Shown one piece after another: positions 8,617 to 17,360 of a DNA stretch of 64,000 bases. The position numbers and the translations under genes are program-made. The first letter of the stretch is position 1. The number at the start of each line of letters is the position of its first letter. The DNA comes from JAMXLO01 sp963791495 (GTDB lineage Bacteria > Pseudomonadota > Alphaproteobacteria > Acetobacterales > Acetobacteraceae). The notes under the pieces are model-generated. The model did not search any database. It was given only the letters and a program-made list of their open reading frames with translations, and was not told where the DNA came from. The DNA is taken from positions 62,001 to 126,000 of the forward strand of contig CAWBST010000016.1 in assembly GCA_963791495.1 (NCBI GenBank), read 5' to 3'.

Positions 8617-9804
8617 TTACCGCGGCGCGCCACGCCGATCGGAGTCTGTCGGCACAGTGAATCGAAACGCACTGCCGCCGGCTGGATTCGGTTCCATCCA
8701 CAGGCTTCCGCCGTGCGCCTCTATGATCGTGCGACAGACCGACAATCCGATTCCCATGCCTTCTGGCTTCGTCGTGACGAAAGGCTGAAACAGCCTGGCC
8801 TGTATTTCCGCAGGTATCCCGTTGCCGGTATCGGTCACGCTGATCATAACATGATCGGCGTGTCGCGCTGCCGCGACCGTCAGTTCGCGAGCTTCGCGAC
8901 CTTCCATCAACTCTACTGCATTGCGGATCAGATTCAGCAGCACCTGCTGGATCTGTACGCGATCCACCGATGCGTCCGGCAGATCCGGATCCATGCTGAT
9001 CAGAACCTTGACGCCACGCTCCTTTGCGCCGACCAGTGCCAGTGCACTCGCCTCTTCGATCAGTTTCGCGATGCTCTCCGATTGGCGGGCCACCTCGCCG
9101 CGGGAGACGAAGGCCCGCAGCCTGCGGATGATCTCGCCACTGCGCAGCGTCTGCTCCACCGCGTGGTTCATCGCCTGGCGGACCCGATCGAGATTGGGCT
9201 CGGGTGAGGCCAACAGTCGGAGTGCGGCGCGCACATAGTTGGCCGTGGCAGTTAGCGGCTGGTTCAGTTCGTGTGCCAGCGCCGCCGCCATCTGTCCCAT
9301 CGACCGTACGCGCGAGACGTGCAGCAGACCGTCCTGCAGCTCATGCAGCCGCCGCTCTGCCTGCTGTCGCTCGGTAAGGTCGCGGACGAATCCGGTGAAA
9401 AGGCGCTGGCCCGTCTGGTTCGCCTCGCCGACCGACAGCTCCATAGGAAAGGTGCTGCCATCCTTGCGCTGGCCGACCACGACGCGGCCGATACCGATGA
9501 TGCGGCGCTCGCCCGTGCGTCGGTAGCGGTCGAGATAGCCGTCGTGCTGCTCGCGATAGGGCGGCGGCATCAGTATCCTGACGTTGTGCCCACCGACCTC
9601 GTCCGCCGTGTAGCCGAACAAACGCTCCGCGGCAGTGCTGAAGAACCGAACGGTCCCCTGCTCGTCGATCACGATCATCGCGTCGGGCACGGTTTCAAGG
9701 ATCGAGCGCAGCAACGCCAACTCGCTGGGGACCATGTTCGCTTCGGGTGGACCGTCTGGTTGCATGGCAGCCACGGACTCTACCGGCGCGGCGGTTCCGG
9801 ACAA
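8617..9804 (-). CDS. fixL: oxygen-sensing histidine kinase FixL
   Basis: Soluble FixL: one PAS domain (about residues 30-150), then a HisKA/HATPase kinase. The PAS domain matches the haem-binding type, with the proximal-His region REQHDGYLDRYR and the distal-Arg stretch IIGIGRVVVGQRKDG, so oxygen sensing through haem is expected. The phospho-His is in ALAHELNQPL; the ATP lid has VTDTGNGIPAE and GMGIGLSVCRTI. No membrane segment is seen. Start choice is open: 9804 is a TTG, with ATGs at 9765 and 9735. It follows the receiver gene by about 21 bases and is probably co-transcribed with it. Known FixL autophosphorylates when oxygen is low and phosphorylates FixJ, encoded just upstream. Confidence 0.93.
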   Translation of the reverse strand: MSGTAAPVESVAAMQPDGPPEANMVPSELALLRSILETVPDAMIVIDEQGTVRFFSTAAERLFGYTADEVGGHNVRILMPPPYREQHDGYLDRYRRTGERRIIGIGRVVVGQRKDGSTFPMELSVGEANQTGQRLFTGFVRDLTERQQAERRLHELQDGLLHVSRVRSMGQMAAALAHELNQPLTATANYVRAALRLLASPEPNLDRVRQAMNHAVEQTLRSGEIIRRLRAFVSRGEVARQSESIAKLIEEASALALVGAKERGVKVLISMDPDLPDASVDRVQIQQVLLNLIRNAVELMEGREARELTVAAARHADHVMISVTDTGNGIPAEIQARLFQPFVTTKPEGMGIGLSVCRTIIEAHGGSLWMEPNPAGGSAFRFTVPTDSDRRGAPR

Positions 9805-9824
9805 GGATTAATGATAGCTGCCTG

Positions 9825-10202
9825 TTACAATTGGCGGCTCGAGTGCGCGATGAAGTCGAGCAGCAGATCGTCGTCCAGGGGCTTTTCCAGCACCTTGGCC
9901 ACGTCGAGCTCGCGCGCGAGCCGGACCAGATCCGGCGAAGGCGAGCCGGTAATGAGCACCACTGGCAGGGTCACGCCCTGGCTGCGCAGGCGGGACACCA
10001 ACTGCAGTCCCGTCTGTTCGGGCATGTGCTGGTCCACCACGAGGCAGGCGAGATTGCCGATCGACGCCTCATGCATGAACTGGGCGGCGGAACCGTAGGT
10101 GGCGACGGCGTAACCAGCGATCTCCAGCAGGAACCGCAGCGAGTCGCGCACCGCGTCGTCATCGTCGACCACGGCTACCAGCCGATGCGACCCGTCTTGC
10201 AT
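9825..10202 (-). CDS. single-domain response regulator (FixT-like candidate)
   Basis: A stand-alone receiver domain of about 125 residues with no output domain. The acidic pocket VVDDDDAV, phospho-acceptor Asp in CLVVDQHMP, switch Thr in VLITGSP and Lys in VLEKPL are all present. Start 10202 is preferred over 10247 because GGAG lies nine bases upstream. A FixK-type palindrome lies just ahead and fixL follows within about 20 bases. In Sinorhizobium and Caulobacter, FixT is a small receiver-like protein under FixK control that inhibits FixL. The context here suggests an analogous feedback part, but the sequence is also close to FixJ receivers and it could be a phosphate sink. That function is inference. 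Confidence 0.88.
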   Translation of the reverse strand: MQDGSHRLVAVVDDDDAVRDSLRFLLEIAGYAVATYGSAAQFMHEASIGNLACLVVDQHMPEQTGLQLVSRLRSQGVTLPVVLITGSPSPDLVRLARELDVAKVLEKPLDDDLLLDFIAHSSRQL

Positions 10203-10281
10203 TCCCACCGCTCCAGCGCCCATCAGGCACATGTTGTCCGTCAACATGGACGCAATCTGGGCGCATCCGGAGCAACTCGCC

Positions 10282-10295
10282 TTGACCTAGGTCAA
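10282..10295. promoter_or_regulatory. FNR/FixK-type binding site
   Basis: TTGACCTAGGTCAA is a perfect palindrome matching TTGAY-N4-RTCAA. It overlaps the fixJ stop codon and lies upstream of the receiver-fixL pair. Its centre is 41.5 nt from 10247, which would be a normal FNR class II distance to a transcription start there, leaving a 45-nt leader before the ATG at 10202. Confidence 0.75.
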
Positions 10296-10918
10296 CGTCC
10301 CGGCACTTTTGCCTGCTCCACCGCTATCGTCATGCGGACCAGCTCCGGAAGGCTGCGTGCGCCCATCTTCTCCATGACCCGGGCCCGATGGACTTCGACA
10401 GTCCGCGGGCTGGATCCGAGGTCATAGGCTATGGTCTTGTTCGGCTGACCGGTGACCAGACGGTCCAGGACCTCTCGTTCCCGAGGTGTCAGGGTGGCCA
10501 GTCGCGCCGAGAAGTCGGCCACTGCCGCTGCTTCCGCGCGAGAGCGCTGGCTGACGGCGGTGGCGCGGTTGACTGCCGCCAGCAGCTGGGAATCGTCGAA
10601 CGGCTTTTCCAGGAAGTCCGTGGCGCCGGCTTTCATCGCCTCCACGGCGATCGGCACGTCGCCGTGCCCGGTCATCACGATAACCGGCAGGCGGATGTCC
10701 AGCTCGCTCATGCGCCGCTGCAGCTCGAGGCCATTAAGTTCAGGCATCTGTACGTCGGTCAGTACACAGCCGGCAGTGCGTTGGGACGCCGCCTGGAGAA
10801 AGGCCGCCGCGGAAGCATACGAACGCGCCGAATATCCCGCCGCCTCGAGAAGAACAGACAATGAATCGCGCACGGACTCATCGTCGTCGATGACATGGAT
10901 CAGAGGTGCTTCAGCCAT
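10292..10918 (-). CDS. fixJ: two-component response regulator FixJ
   Basis: Receiver plus LuxR-type HTH, 208 residues from the chosen start, the normal FixJ size. Receiver signature: HVIDDDESVRDSL, phospho-acceptor in VLTDVQMPEL, VIVMTGHGDVPIAV and FLEKPFDDSQL, all close to the FixJ family. The HTH is TPREREVLDRLVTGQPNKTIA with RTVEVHRARVMEKM. Start 10918 has GGAGAGG eight bases upstream; the frame extends to 11020 without support. It is divergent from fixK, its expected target, and upstream of the receiver and fixL on the same strand. Confidence 0.93.
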   Translation of the reverse strand: MAEAPLIHVIDDDESVRDSLSVLLEAAGYSARSYASAAAFLQAASQRTAGCVLTDVQMPELNGLELQRRMSELDIRLPVIVMTGHGDVPIAVEAMKAGATDFLEKPFDDSQLLAAVNRATAVSQRSRAEAAAVADFSARLATLTPREREVLDRLVTGQPNKTIAYDLGSSPRTVEVHRARVMEKMGARSLPELVRMTIAVEQAKVPGR

Positions 10919-10952
10919 TGGGGCCTCTCCGCCATCTCGTTCCGGGAGGCAA

Positions 10953-10971
10953 TACGTAGCATTCCGTACGT
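10953..10971. promoter_or_regulatory. possible FixJ-binding region upstream of fixK
   Basis: TACGTAG and GTACGT, seven bases apart, lie in the fixJ-fixK divergent spacer about 80-95 bases before the fixK start. They resemble the GTA-rich half-sites described for FixJ at rhizobial fixK promoters. I recall the consensus only approximately, so this is a weak call. Confidence 0.35.
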
Positions 10972-11049
10972 CCGTTTCCGAATATCGCGGCGTTAATGGG
11001 GCGGTTACATCCGGAGCCATCGAACAAATAGTGGGTGATGGAGGGGAAG

Positions 11050-11763
11050 ATGCAGGCGACGATGCAGCGGACGGAGCAGCGCTTCGGCAACCTTGACGGC
11101 AGACGCCCGGCCATCCCTCACAGGGTCCCGGTCACGCGAGACGCGCTCGATCTTCTGGAACAATTCGGCACGACCATGTCGGTTCAGCATGACCGCGAAA
11201 TTCACGGCCAAGGCGATCGGGCGGATTGGTGCTACCGCATCGTGAGCGGCTGCGTCCGGATGGTGAACCTGATGGAGGACGGCCGGCGCCAGATCGGCGA
11301 ATTCCTGATGGCCGGCGATCTGCTCGGTTTCGATACGCTGGGGACCTATGACTTCTCGGCCGAGGCCGTGTCCGAGGTGGTGCTGCGGCGCTATCCGCGG
11401 CGGATGGTGGACGCGCTCGCCGAGAGCAACGTCGCCTTGGCGCGGCGCTTGCGCGATATGACATCGGGTAGCCTTCGCCTGGCGCATAGCCGGCTGGTGC
11501 TGCTAGGGCGCAAGACCGCGTCGGAGCGGATCGCGAGCTTCCTGCTGGAAATGGCGAAGAGGCTGCCCGAAGTGCATCGGGACGTGCTGGACCTGCCGAT
11601 GGGGCGCACCGACATCGCGGATCATCTCGGTCTGACGATCGAGACAGTGTGCCGCGTGATGGCGCACCTGCGCCGCGACGGCACCGTCGTGGTCGAGCGC
11701 GGCCACGTCACGATCCGCGACAGCGTGGCGCTGCAACAGATGGCGTCGGAGCCGAGGCACTGA
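11050..11763 (+). CDS. fixK: Crp/FNR-family transcriptional regulator FixK
   Basis: About 237 residues: an N-terminal cyclic-nucleotide-type beta-barrel (roughly residues 25-145), a dimer helix, and a C-terminal HTH_Crp (GRTDIADHLGLTIETVCRVM). The recognition helix has E-T-V-x-R, which contacts TTGAT half-sites in FNR/FixK proteins. The N-terminal Cys cluster of FNR is missing, so it should not sense oxygen itself, as for FixK. Starts at 11035 (GTG), 11038, 11050 and 11062 are possible; 11050 is favoured by GGAG six bases upstream. It is divergent from fixJ. Likely target sites are those at 7262-7275 and 10282-10295. Confidence 0.9.
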   Translation: MQATMQRTEQRFGNLDGRRPAIPHRVPVTRDALDLLEQFGTTMSVQHDREIHGQGDRADWCYRIVSGCVRMVNLMEDGRRQIGEFLMAGDLLGFDTLGTYDFSAEAVSEVVLRRYPRRMVDALAESNVALARRLRDMTSGSLRLAHSRLVLLGRKTASERIASFLLEMAKRLPEVHRDVLDLPMGRTDIADHLGLTIETVCRVMAHLRRDGTVVVERGHVTIRDSVALQQMASEPRH

Positions 11764-11818
11764 CCACCGCGAAGCGTTGCGCGACACGGCAGGCGGCACA
11801 CGCCCGCCACACGTGGCA

Positions 11819-11869
11819 CCCTCACCCGCGCGCTTCGCGCAGCGACCTCTCCCGCGAGCGGGAGAGGTG
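11819..11869. repeat. GC-rich intergenic palindrome
   Basis: Between fixK and the convergent M20 peptidase gene. CTCTCCCGCGAGCGGGAGAG forms a perfect hairpin and is preceded by CGCGCTTCGCGC. It probably acts as a REP-like element or bidirectional terminator; there is no T-run. Confidence 0.55.
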
Positions 11870-11877
11870 AAACACAG

Positions 11878-13296
11878 TTACGCCGACATCTTGATCGGTG
11901 GCTCCAGATCGTCCGGTAGCGGGCACACATACGGATTGCGCCCGATACGTGCCTGATGATCGGCCTTCGCCCGTGCCAGCAGCACCTCGTCTCGGATCAC
12001 GTCAATCGCTGTGCCGGCCATCACCTTCGCCACGTGCACCAGCCCTTTGTGTGCCGCCGGCATCTTGCCCTGCGCGGTGAGTTGCCATGAATGGCCCGGC
12101 GTACCGATCGCATAGGTCGCCCCACGTGCCTGTACCGTCGGCACCACCCAACTGACGTCGCCGACATCCGTCGAGCCCATCATCGGTGCGCTCTTGGCAT
12201 CCAGCGGCACGATCTGGTCGCACAGCGACACGTCATGCTGCATCGGCAGGCCGACGCGGCGATACGCCGATTCGATGTCCTCCTCCGTCAGCGTCGCCTG
12301 GATCTTCGCGGCGAATGCGCGGTCCGCATCGTCGAACGGCGGAGGACCGATGCGCTGGAGATTGTCGTGCATCGCCTTCTCCAGCGGCGTGTTCGCAAGC
12401 AGGTTCGATACCGCGCTCACCACCTGCAATTCCACGCGCGTCTCGGTCATCAGCGCCGCACCGTCGGCGATCTTGCGGACGCGCTCGATCAGCCGCATCA
12501 GCTCCGGCAATTCACGTGCGCGGATCAGATAGCGCACCTTCGCACGTGCCTGCACGACGTTAGGTGCGATGCCGCCAGCGTCGAGCAGCGCGTAGTGGAC
12601 GCGCGCGTCGGACGGCATGTGCTCACGCATGTAATTCACGCCGACATTCATCAACTCCACCGCGTCGAGCGCGCTACGCCCGAGATGCGGCGCCGCGGCG
12701 GCATGCGACGCGCGGCCGTGGAAGGTGAAATCGATCCGCGTGTTGGCCAGCGACACCGCCTCATTCACGCCGGAGAATGCGGCGGGATGCCAGGAGATCG
12801 CGACATCCACGTCGCTGAACGTGCCGGCGCGCGCCATGAAGCCCTTCGCCGCACCGCCCTCTTCCGCCGGGCAGCCGTAATAGCGCACGCGGCCCTTGAT
12901 GCCGTGCGCTGCGAGATAGTCCTTCACCGCCGTCGCCGCCAGCATCGACGCCGATCCCAGCAGGTTGTGGCCGCAGCCATGTCCGTAGCCGTCGCCCGGC
13001 AGCGGCTTCGGTTCCGCCACGCCGGCTTCCTGGCTAAGGCCCGGCAACGCGTCATATTCGCCGAGGATGGCGATCACCGGGCCGCCTTCGCCCGCTTCGC
13101 CCATTACCGCGGTGGGGATGCCAGCGACGTTCTTCGTCACGCGGAACCCATGCTGCTCCAGGATCGCCGTGTGTTCGGCACAGGACCGGAATTCGCCGTA
13201 GCAGAGTTCGGGCATGCCCCAGACGCGGTCGCTGAGTGCCTCGAAGTCGTCCTTCGTCGCGTCGACGAGACGCCAGATCTCTTCAGTGTTCTGCAT
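11878..13296 (-). CDS. M20-family amidohydrolase (AbgB-like)
   Basis: 472-residue zinc-dependent amidohydrolase of the aminobenzoyl-glutamate hydrolase subunit B type. The metal region has GEYDALPG, then GYGHGCGHNLLG, the acidic CPAEEGGAAK and a later TDVGDVSW. The dimerisation domain has GRASHAAAAPHLGRSALDA. It would cleave an amide or N-acyl bond in the cytoplasm; the substrate is unknown. It starts inside the 3' end of tag (14-base overlap) and lies downstream of a family-5 peptide-type binding-protein gene, so import of a peptide or amide followed by its hydrolysis is plausible. No permease genes are seen nearby. Confidence 0.9.
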   Translation of the reverse strand: MQNTEEIWRLVDATKDDFEALSDRVWGMPELCYGEFRSCAEHTAILEQHGFRVTKNVAGIPTAVMGEAGEGGPVIAILGEYDALPGLSQEAGVAEPKPLPGDGYGHGCGHNLLGSASMLAATAVKDYLAAHGIKGRVRYYGCPAEEGGAAKGFMARAGTFSDVDVAISWHPAAFSGVNEAVSLANTRIDFTFHGRASHAAAAPHLGRSALDAVELMNVGVNYMREHMPSDARVHYALLDAGGIAPNVVQARAKVRYLIRARELPELMRLIERVRKIADGAALMTETRVELQVVSAVSNLLANTPLEKAMHDNLQRIGPPPFDDADRAFAAKIQATLTEEDIESAYRRVGLPMQHDVSLCDQIVPLDAKSAPMMGSTDVGDVSWVVPTVQARGATYAIGTPGHSWQLTAQGKMPAAHKGLVHVAKVMAGTAIDVIRDEVLLARAKADHQARIGRNPYVCPLPDDLEPPIKMSA

Positions 13297-13861
13297 GGCC
13301 GGGCTCCTTGTATCTGAAGCAGGTCACCAGATGGTCGTTCACCATCCCGGTCGCCTGCATGAACGCATAGCATATGGTCGAGCCGACAAAGCGGAAGCCC
13401 CGCTTGGCCAGCGTCTTGCTCATCTGATCGGACAGCGCCGTCGTGGCCGGCACCTGTCTGCTATCCTTCCATCCGTTCACCACGGGCTTGCCTTCGACGA
13501 AGGACCACAGGTAGGCGTCGAGGCTGCCGTGTTCGGCGATCACATCCAGTGCGGTGCGCGCATTGTCGCGCACCGAATAAACCTTCAAGCGATTGCGGAT
13601 GATCCCTGACGACGTCAGCAGTTTCTCCAAGGCTGCATCGCGCATGCCGGCGACGCGCTTGATGTCGAAGCCATGATAGGCACGCCGGTACTCGTCTCGT
13701 CGCGCGAGGATCGTCCGCCACGAAAGCCCCGCCTGCGCGCCCTCCAGCGTCAGCATTTCGAACAGCGCACTATCGCCGTGATGCGGCACACCCCACTCGC
13801 CGTCATGGTAGGCGAGCATTGCCGCATCGCCGCTCTCAGCCCAGGAACATCGTGTCGTCAC
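13283..13861 (-). CDS. tag: DNA-3-methyladenine glycosylase I
   Basis: 192-residue Tag, which removes 3-methyladenine from DNA in base-excision repair. N-terminus TTRCSWAESGDAAMLAYHD with the zinc-ligand Cys and the typical HDGEWGVP. Other hallmarks are FEMLTLEGAQAGLSW, SGIIRNRLK, and the C-terminal STICYAFMQATGMVNDH. The start is a GTG at 13859-13861 overlapping the stop of the upstream binding-protein gene. An N-terminal extension of the frame to 14278 is only a shadow of that gene. The 3' end overlaps the M20 gene start. Confidence 0.95.
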   Translation of the reverse strand: MTTRCSWAESGDAAMLAYHDGEWGVPHHGDSALFEMLTLEGAQAGLSWRTILARRDEYRRAYHGFDIKRVAGMRDAALEKLLTSSGIIRNRLKVYSVRDNARTALDVIAEHGSLDAYLWSFVEGKPVVNGWKDSRQVPATTALSDQMSKTLAKRGFRFVGSTICYAFMQATGMVNDHLVTCFRYKEPGHAEH

Positions 13862-15427
13862 TTCGCCGGCTTCACGTTCACCAGCCGCAGGTCCTCGCCA
13901 ACCGTCGGAACATAAGTAATGCCGGCGCGCGTCGCCCAGATGTTCTTCTGGATGTGCAATGGAATGATCGCCACATCGTCGAACGCCAACTTCTGCGCCT
14001 GCTGCAGGATCTTCTCGCGCGCAGCGTCGTCCGCTGTGCCCAAGGCCTCGTCGATCAGCTTGTCGAGCTCCAGATTGGAATAGCGACCGCGGTTGGACGC
14101 TCCCCAGCCCTTCGCCGGATTGAATGTCGCATTCTGCGCAATCAAAGGATCCGATGCCTCCGCGGTTCCAGTGCCCCAGCCAAATAGGAAGGCAGAGAAT
14201 GCCTGCTTGTTGGCCTGGCCCGCGTAGCTTGCCCACGGCAACGGATCGACCTCCGTCTGCACGCCGACGCGCGTCCACATCTGGCCGACCGCCTGGATGA
14301 TCTTCGCATCATTCACATAGCGATCGTTCGGGCCGTGCAGCGCAATCCGGAACCCCTTGGGATAGCCAGCCTCCGCCAGCAGCTTCTTCGCCTGTTCCGG
14401 TTCGTACGGCGGCGGCTTGATGTCAGGCGAATAGCTGTACACGCCGGGGGGCAGGTACTGACCGGACGGCACCGCCGCGCCCTCCATCACACGATCCGTG
14501 ATCGCCTTGCGGTTGATCGCCACCGACAGCGCCATGCGCACGCGCCGGTCCTTCAGGGGGTTCCTGTCAAGCTTCTCGCCGTTGGGTCCGGTCACGAACG
14601 GGCTTGGCCCATCGCGCGATTGGTCAAGACCAAGGAATATCAGCCGCAGGCCAAGCGTCTGCCACAGCTTCACCTTCGGATCCTTGCCCAGCTTCTCGAG
14701 ATCCTCGGTGGGCACGAAGTCGATGAAATCCACATCACCGGCAAGCAGCGCGGCCGTGCGCGAGGCATCGTTCGGCACGAAGCGATAGCTGATCTTCTGC
14801 CAGACCGGCTTCGGACCCCAGTAGCCGTCGTTGCGTTCCAGCTCGACACGATCGCCGGGCTTGAACGACACGAAGCGGAACGGCCCGGTGCCGATAGCTG
14901 CCTTGCCGCTGTTGAAGTCCTCGGTCGCCATCCCTTCGTCGGTCTTGCGATTGATGATGAAGAACTGCGCGAGATAGGTCGGCAGCAGCGGGAACACGCC
15001 CTTGGTGTGCAGGCGGATGGTGTGCTCGTCCACCACCTCGGTGCTCACAACGGGTTTGGTATAGGCGGCGAAGTTGCTCGGGCTGTTGGGCACCTTAGGG
15101 ATGCGATCCATGGTGAAGATCACATCGTCGGCGACGAACGCGTTGCCGTTCTGGAATTTGGCGTCGCGCAGCTTGAGTTCCCATGTGTCGGGTGCGACCA
15201 GTTTCCACGTCTCAGCCAGACCCGGCACGAGGCGAGCGTGCTCGTCCTGTTCGATGAGGCGGCCGAAGATCTGGGTGGCCAGCGAGTTGTTGGGCGCGAG
15301 ATTGTGGTAGTGCGGGTCGATGCTGGTCACCGGCGAGCTCACCGCGACCCGCAGGGTCTGGCCGGACGCTGGTACCGCAAGTGCCGACAGGCCCGCGCAA
15401 AGTCACTGTCCGCAGCCTGTGTCCCAT
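13858..15427 (-). CDS. ABC transporter family-5 substrate-binding protein (frameshifted signal peptide)
   Basis: Extracytoplasmic binding protein of the DppA/OppA family, about 515 residues if intact. Hallmarks: SIDPHYHNLAPN, GLAETWKLVAPDTWELKLRD, GTGPFRFVSFKPGD, RVRMALSVAINRKAI and QAKKLLAEAGYPKG. The main frame opens only at an internal GTG (15342). In another frame ATG 15427 gives MGHRLRTVTL, and joining it at about 15395-15400 to the main frame gives CAGLSALAVPASGQTLRVAV, a complete signal peptide with an A-x-A-like site. A single-base shift has therefore split the leader, either a sequence error or recent damage. Peptide or oligo-amide uptake is the family role; the substrate is unknown. 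Confidence 0.85.
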
Positions 15428-15529
15428 GGAACCCTCCGCCCGTCAGATCGGCCGGGTTATACCGGGCCGCGGAAGGCCCGCCAAACCGCCCTCACGCTGC
15501 CCGGGCAAGGTGCGCTACATCAAACCATC

Positions 15530-16390
15530 ATGAACATCCTCTCCATCCAGTCCTGGGTCGCCTACGGACACGTCGGCAATGCCAGCGCCGTGTTCCCGCT
15601 GCAGCGGCTGGGCGCCGAGGTCTGGTCCATCAACACGGTGCAGTTCTCCAACCATACCGGCTATGGCCACTGGACCGGACAGGTCTACTCCGGGGACGCG
15701 GTGCGCGAACTGGTGGACGGCATCGCCGCCCGCGACGCCCTCCGACACTGCGATGCGGTGCTGTCCGGCTACATGGGCGATGCCGGCATCGGCGAGGCCA
15801 TCCTGCACGCGGTTGCCCGCGTGCGCGAGGAGAACCCAGGTGCGATCTATTGCTGCGATCCGGTCATCGGCGACGTGGAGGAAGGTGTGTATGTGCGGGA
15901 AGGCATCGAGGAATTCCTGCGCGATCACGCACTGCCGCAGGCGGATATCGCCACACCCAACCGGTTCGAGCTGGAGCGATTGACAGGCCTCGACTGCAGT
16001 ATGCTTTCGGGTGCCAAGGAAGCAGTCGAGCGCCTGGCTGCCACGATGCGGACTGATGGATTGCGCTGCGTTCTCCTGACCAGCCTGGAGACGGAGCACA
16101 CGCCGGGCGATCATCTCGATCTGCTGGTGGGGGAGGGGGGTCGCTTCCACCTGTTGCGCACACCGCGCCTGCCGGTTTCGGTGAACGGCGCCGGCGATGC
16201 GATCGCGGCGCTCTTCCTGTTCCATCGCATCAATTCCGGCAGCGCAGTGAAGGCGCTCGAGGAAGCGGGCTCCGCGGTGCACGGCCTGCTCCGCCGCACC
16301 GCCGAGGCCGGTTCGCGCGAGATCCTGACCGTTGCCGCGCAGGATGAGTTCGTCGCTCCTGCCACGCGCTTCGCGGCCCATCCCTGCTGA
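15530..16390 (+). CDS. pdxY: pyridoxal kinase
   Basis: 286-residue ribokinase-fold kinase that phosphorylates pyridoxal/pyridoxine in vitamin B6 salvage. The N-terminus ILSIQSWVAYGHVGNASA and NTVQFSNHTGYGHWTG are diagnostic of PdxY/PdxK. CDPVIGD and PNRFELERLTG are also typical, and NGAGDAIAALF carries the catalytic Asp. The ATG at 15530 begins MNILSIQS; the longer frame upstream is not supported. The stop abuts the ATG of the Nudix gene. Confidence 0.95.
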   Translation: MNILSIQSWVAYGHVGNASAVFPLQRLGAEVWSINTVQFSNHTGYGHWTGQVYSGDAVRELVDGIAARDALRHCDAVLSGYMGDAGIGEAILHAVARVREENPGAIYCCDPVIGDVEEGVYVREGIEEFLRDHALPQADIATPNRFELERLTGLDCSMLSGAKEAVERLAATMRTDGLRCVLLTSLETEHTPGDHLDLLVGEGGRFHLLRTPRLPVSVNGAGDAIAALFLFHRINSGSAVKALEEAGSAVHGLLRRTAEAGSREILTVAAQDEFVAPATRFAAHPC

Positions 16391-16810
16391 ATGCCGAAGC
16401 ACATCTCCTGCGGTGTCATCGTCACGGACGGCAACCGGATCCTGCTCGGTCACGCCACACGCTCACCGCGGTGGGACATTCCCAAGGGGCTGGCTGAACT
16501 GGGTGAGACGCTTGCCGCCGCTGCCGTGCGCGAACTGGCGGAGGAGACCGGGCTCATTGTCGCAGAGGACGAACTGCGTCCCCTCGGCGTGCATGCCTAT
16601 CTGCGCGACAAGGACCTTGCGCTGTTTGTGTGGATGCCGGCGCAGCTTCCATCCGTCGATACTCTGACATGCCGTTCGACGTTCGCGCTGCCTGGCGGCG
16701 CGGTCATGCCCGAGTTCGATCGCTTCCGGGTGTTCGGCTGGGACGAGGCGCTCGGCAAGGTCGGCAAGAACATGGCGCGCGTTCTCAAGGCAGTCCAAGC
16801 GGCGATGTAG
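16391..16810 (+). CDS. Nudix hydrolase
   Basis: 139-residue Nudix protein. The Nudix box GLAELGETLAAAAVREL-AEETGL is complete, so metal-dependent diphosphate hydrolysis is expected. The opening CGVIVTDGNRILLGHAT and RWDIPKG resemble diadenosine-polyphosphate or small-nucleotide hydrolases. The exact substrate cannot be assigned. The ATG directly follows the pdxY stop (TGAATG), so the two are translationally coupled. Confidence 0.88.
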   Translation: MPKHISCGVIVTDGNRILLGHATRSPRWDIPKGLAELGETLAAAAVRELAEETGLIVAEDELRPLGVHAYLRDKDLALFVWMPAQLPSVDTLTCRSTFALPGGAVMPEFDRFRVFGWDEALGKVGKNMARVLKAVQAAM

Positions 16811-16838
16811 CTATGGATGCCGGGACCGGGAGGTGAAA

Positions 16839-17360
16839 TCACTCCCCCTCCCCTTGCGGGAGGGGGTTGGGGGGAGGGGGCGGCCCATGGTCGCGCGCCC
16901 TGGTCGCCAGCCGGTCCACCCGCTCATTCATCGGATCGCCCGAGTGCCCTCTCACCCAGCGCCACTCGATCCGATGCGCCTTCGCGGCCTCCAACAGCCG
17001 CCGCCACAACTCCAAGTTCGCGACCGGATCACCCGACGCGTTCCGCCAGTTCCGCCGCACCCACCCCTGGTGCCAGCGCGTCACCCCGTTCTTCACGTAT
17101 TCGCTGTCGGTGTGCAGCACCACGCGGCACGGCCGCTTCAGCGCCTCCAGCGCCTGCGTCGCCGCGGTCAGCTCCATGCGGTTGTTGGTGGTCGCCGGGT
17201 CGGCACCGGACAACTCCCTCTCCACCCCACGGAATCGCAGGATCGCCGCCCAGCCGCCGGGCCCAGGGTTGGGTTTGCAGCCGCCATCGGTCCAGACCTC
17301 CACCACCTCGGAGGCCGACGGGCCAGGCGTGATCGTGATCTGCTCAGATGCCATAGGCAT
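16839..17360 (-). CDS. rnhA: ribonuclease HI
   Basis: Degrades RNA in RNA-DNA hybrids. All four catalytic acids are visible: Asp in VWTDGGCKPNPG, Glu in NNRMELTAAT, Asp in LHTDSEYVKNG and Asp in NERVDRLA. The C-terminal PPPPNPLPQGEGE is not part of the enzyme: it is the translation of the intergenic repeat at 16842-16881, so the repeat has been recruited as a tail. The start overlaps the 3' end of thrB; ATG 17354 is an alternative. The thrB-rnhA pairing is common in alphaproteobacteria. Confidence 0.95.
   Translation of the reverse strand: MPMASEQITITPGPSASEVVEVWTDGGCKPNPGPGGWAAILRFRGVERELSGADPATTNNRMELTAATQALEALKRPCRVVLHTDSEYVKNGVTRWHQGWVRRNWRNASGDPVANLELWRRLLEAAKAHRIEWRWVRGHSGDPMNERVDRLATRARDHGPPPPPNPLPQGEGE
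16842..16881. repeat. GC-rich palindromic repeat, family C
   Basis: CCCCTCCCCTTGCGGGAGGG followed by GGTTGGGGGGAGGGGG. The same motif recurs at 26297, 31381 and 47613-47707. Here it forms the last codons of rnhA. Confidence 0.8.
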
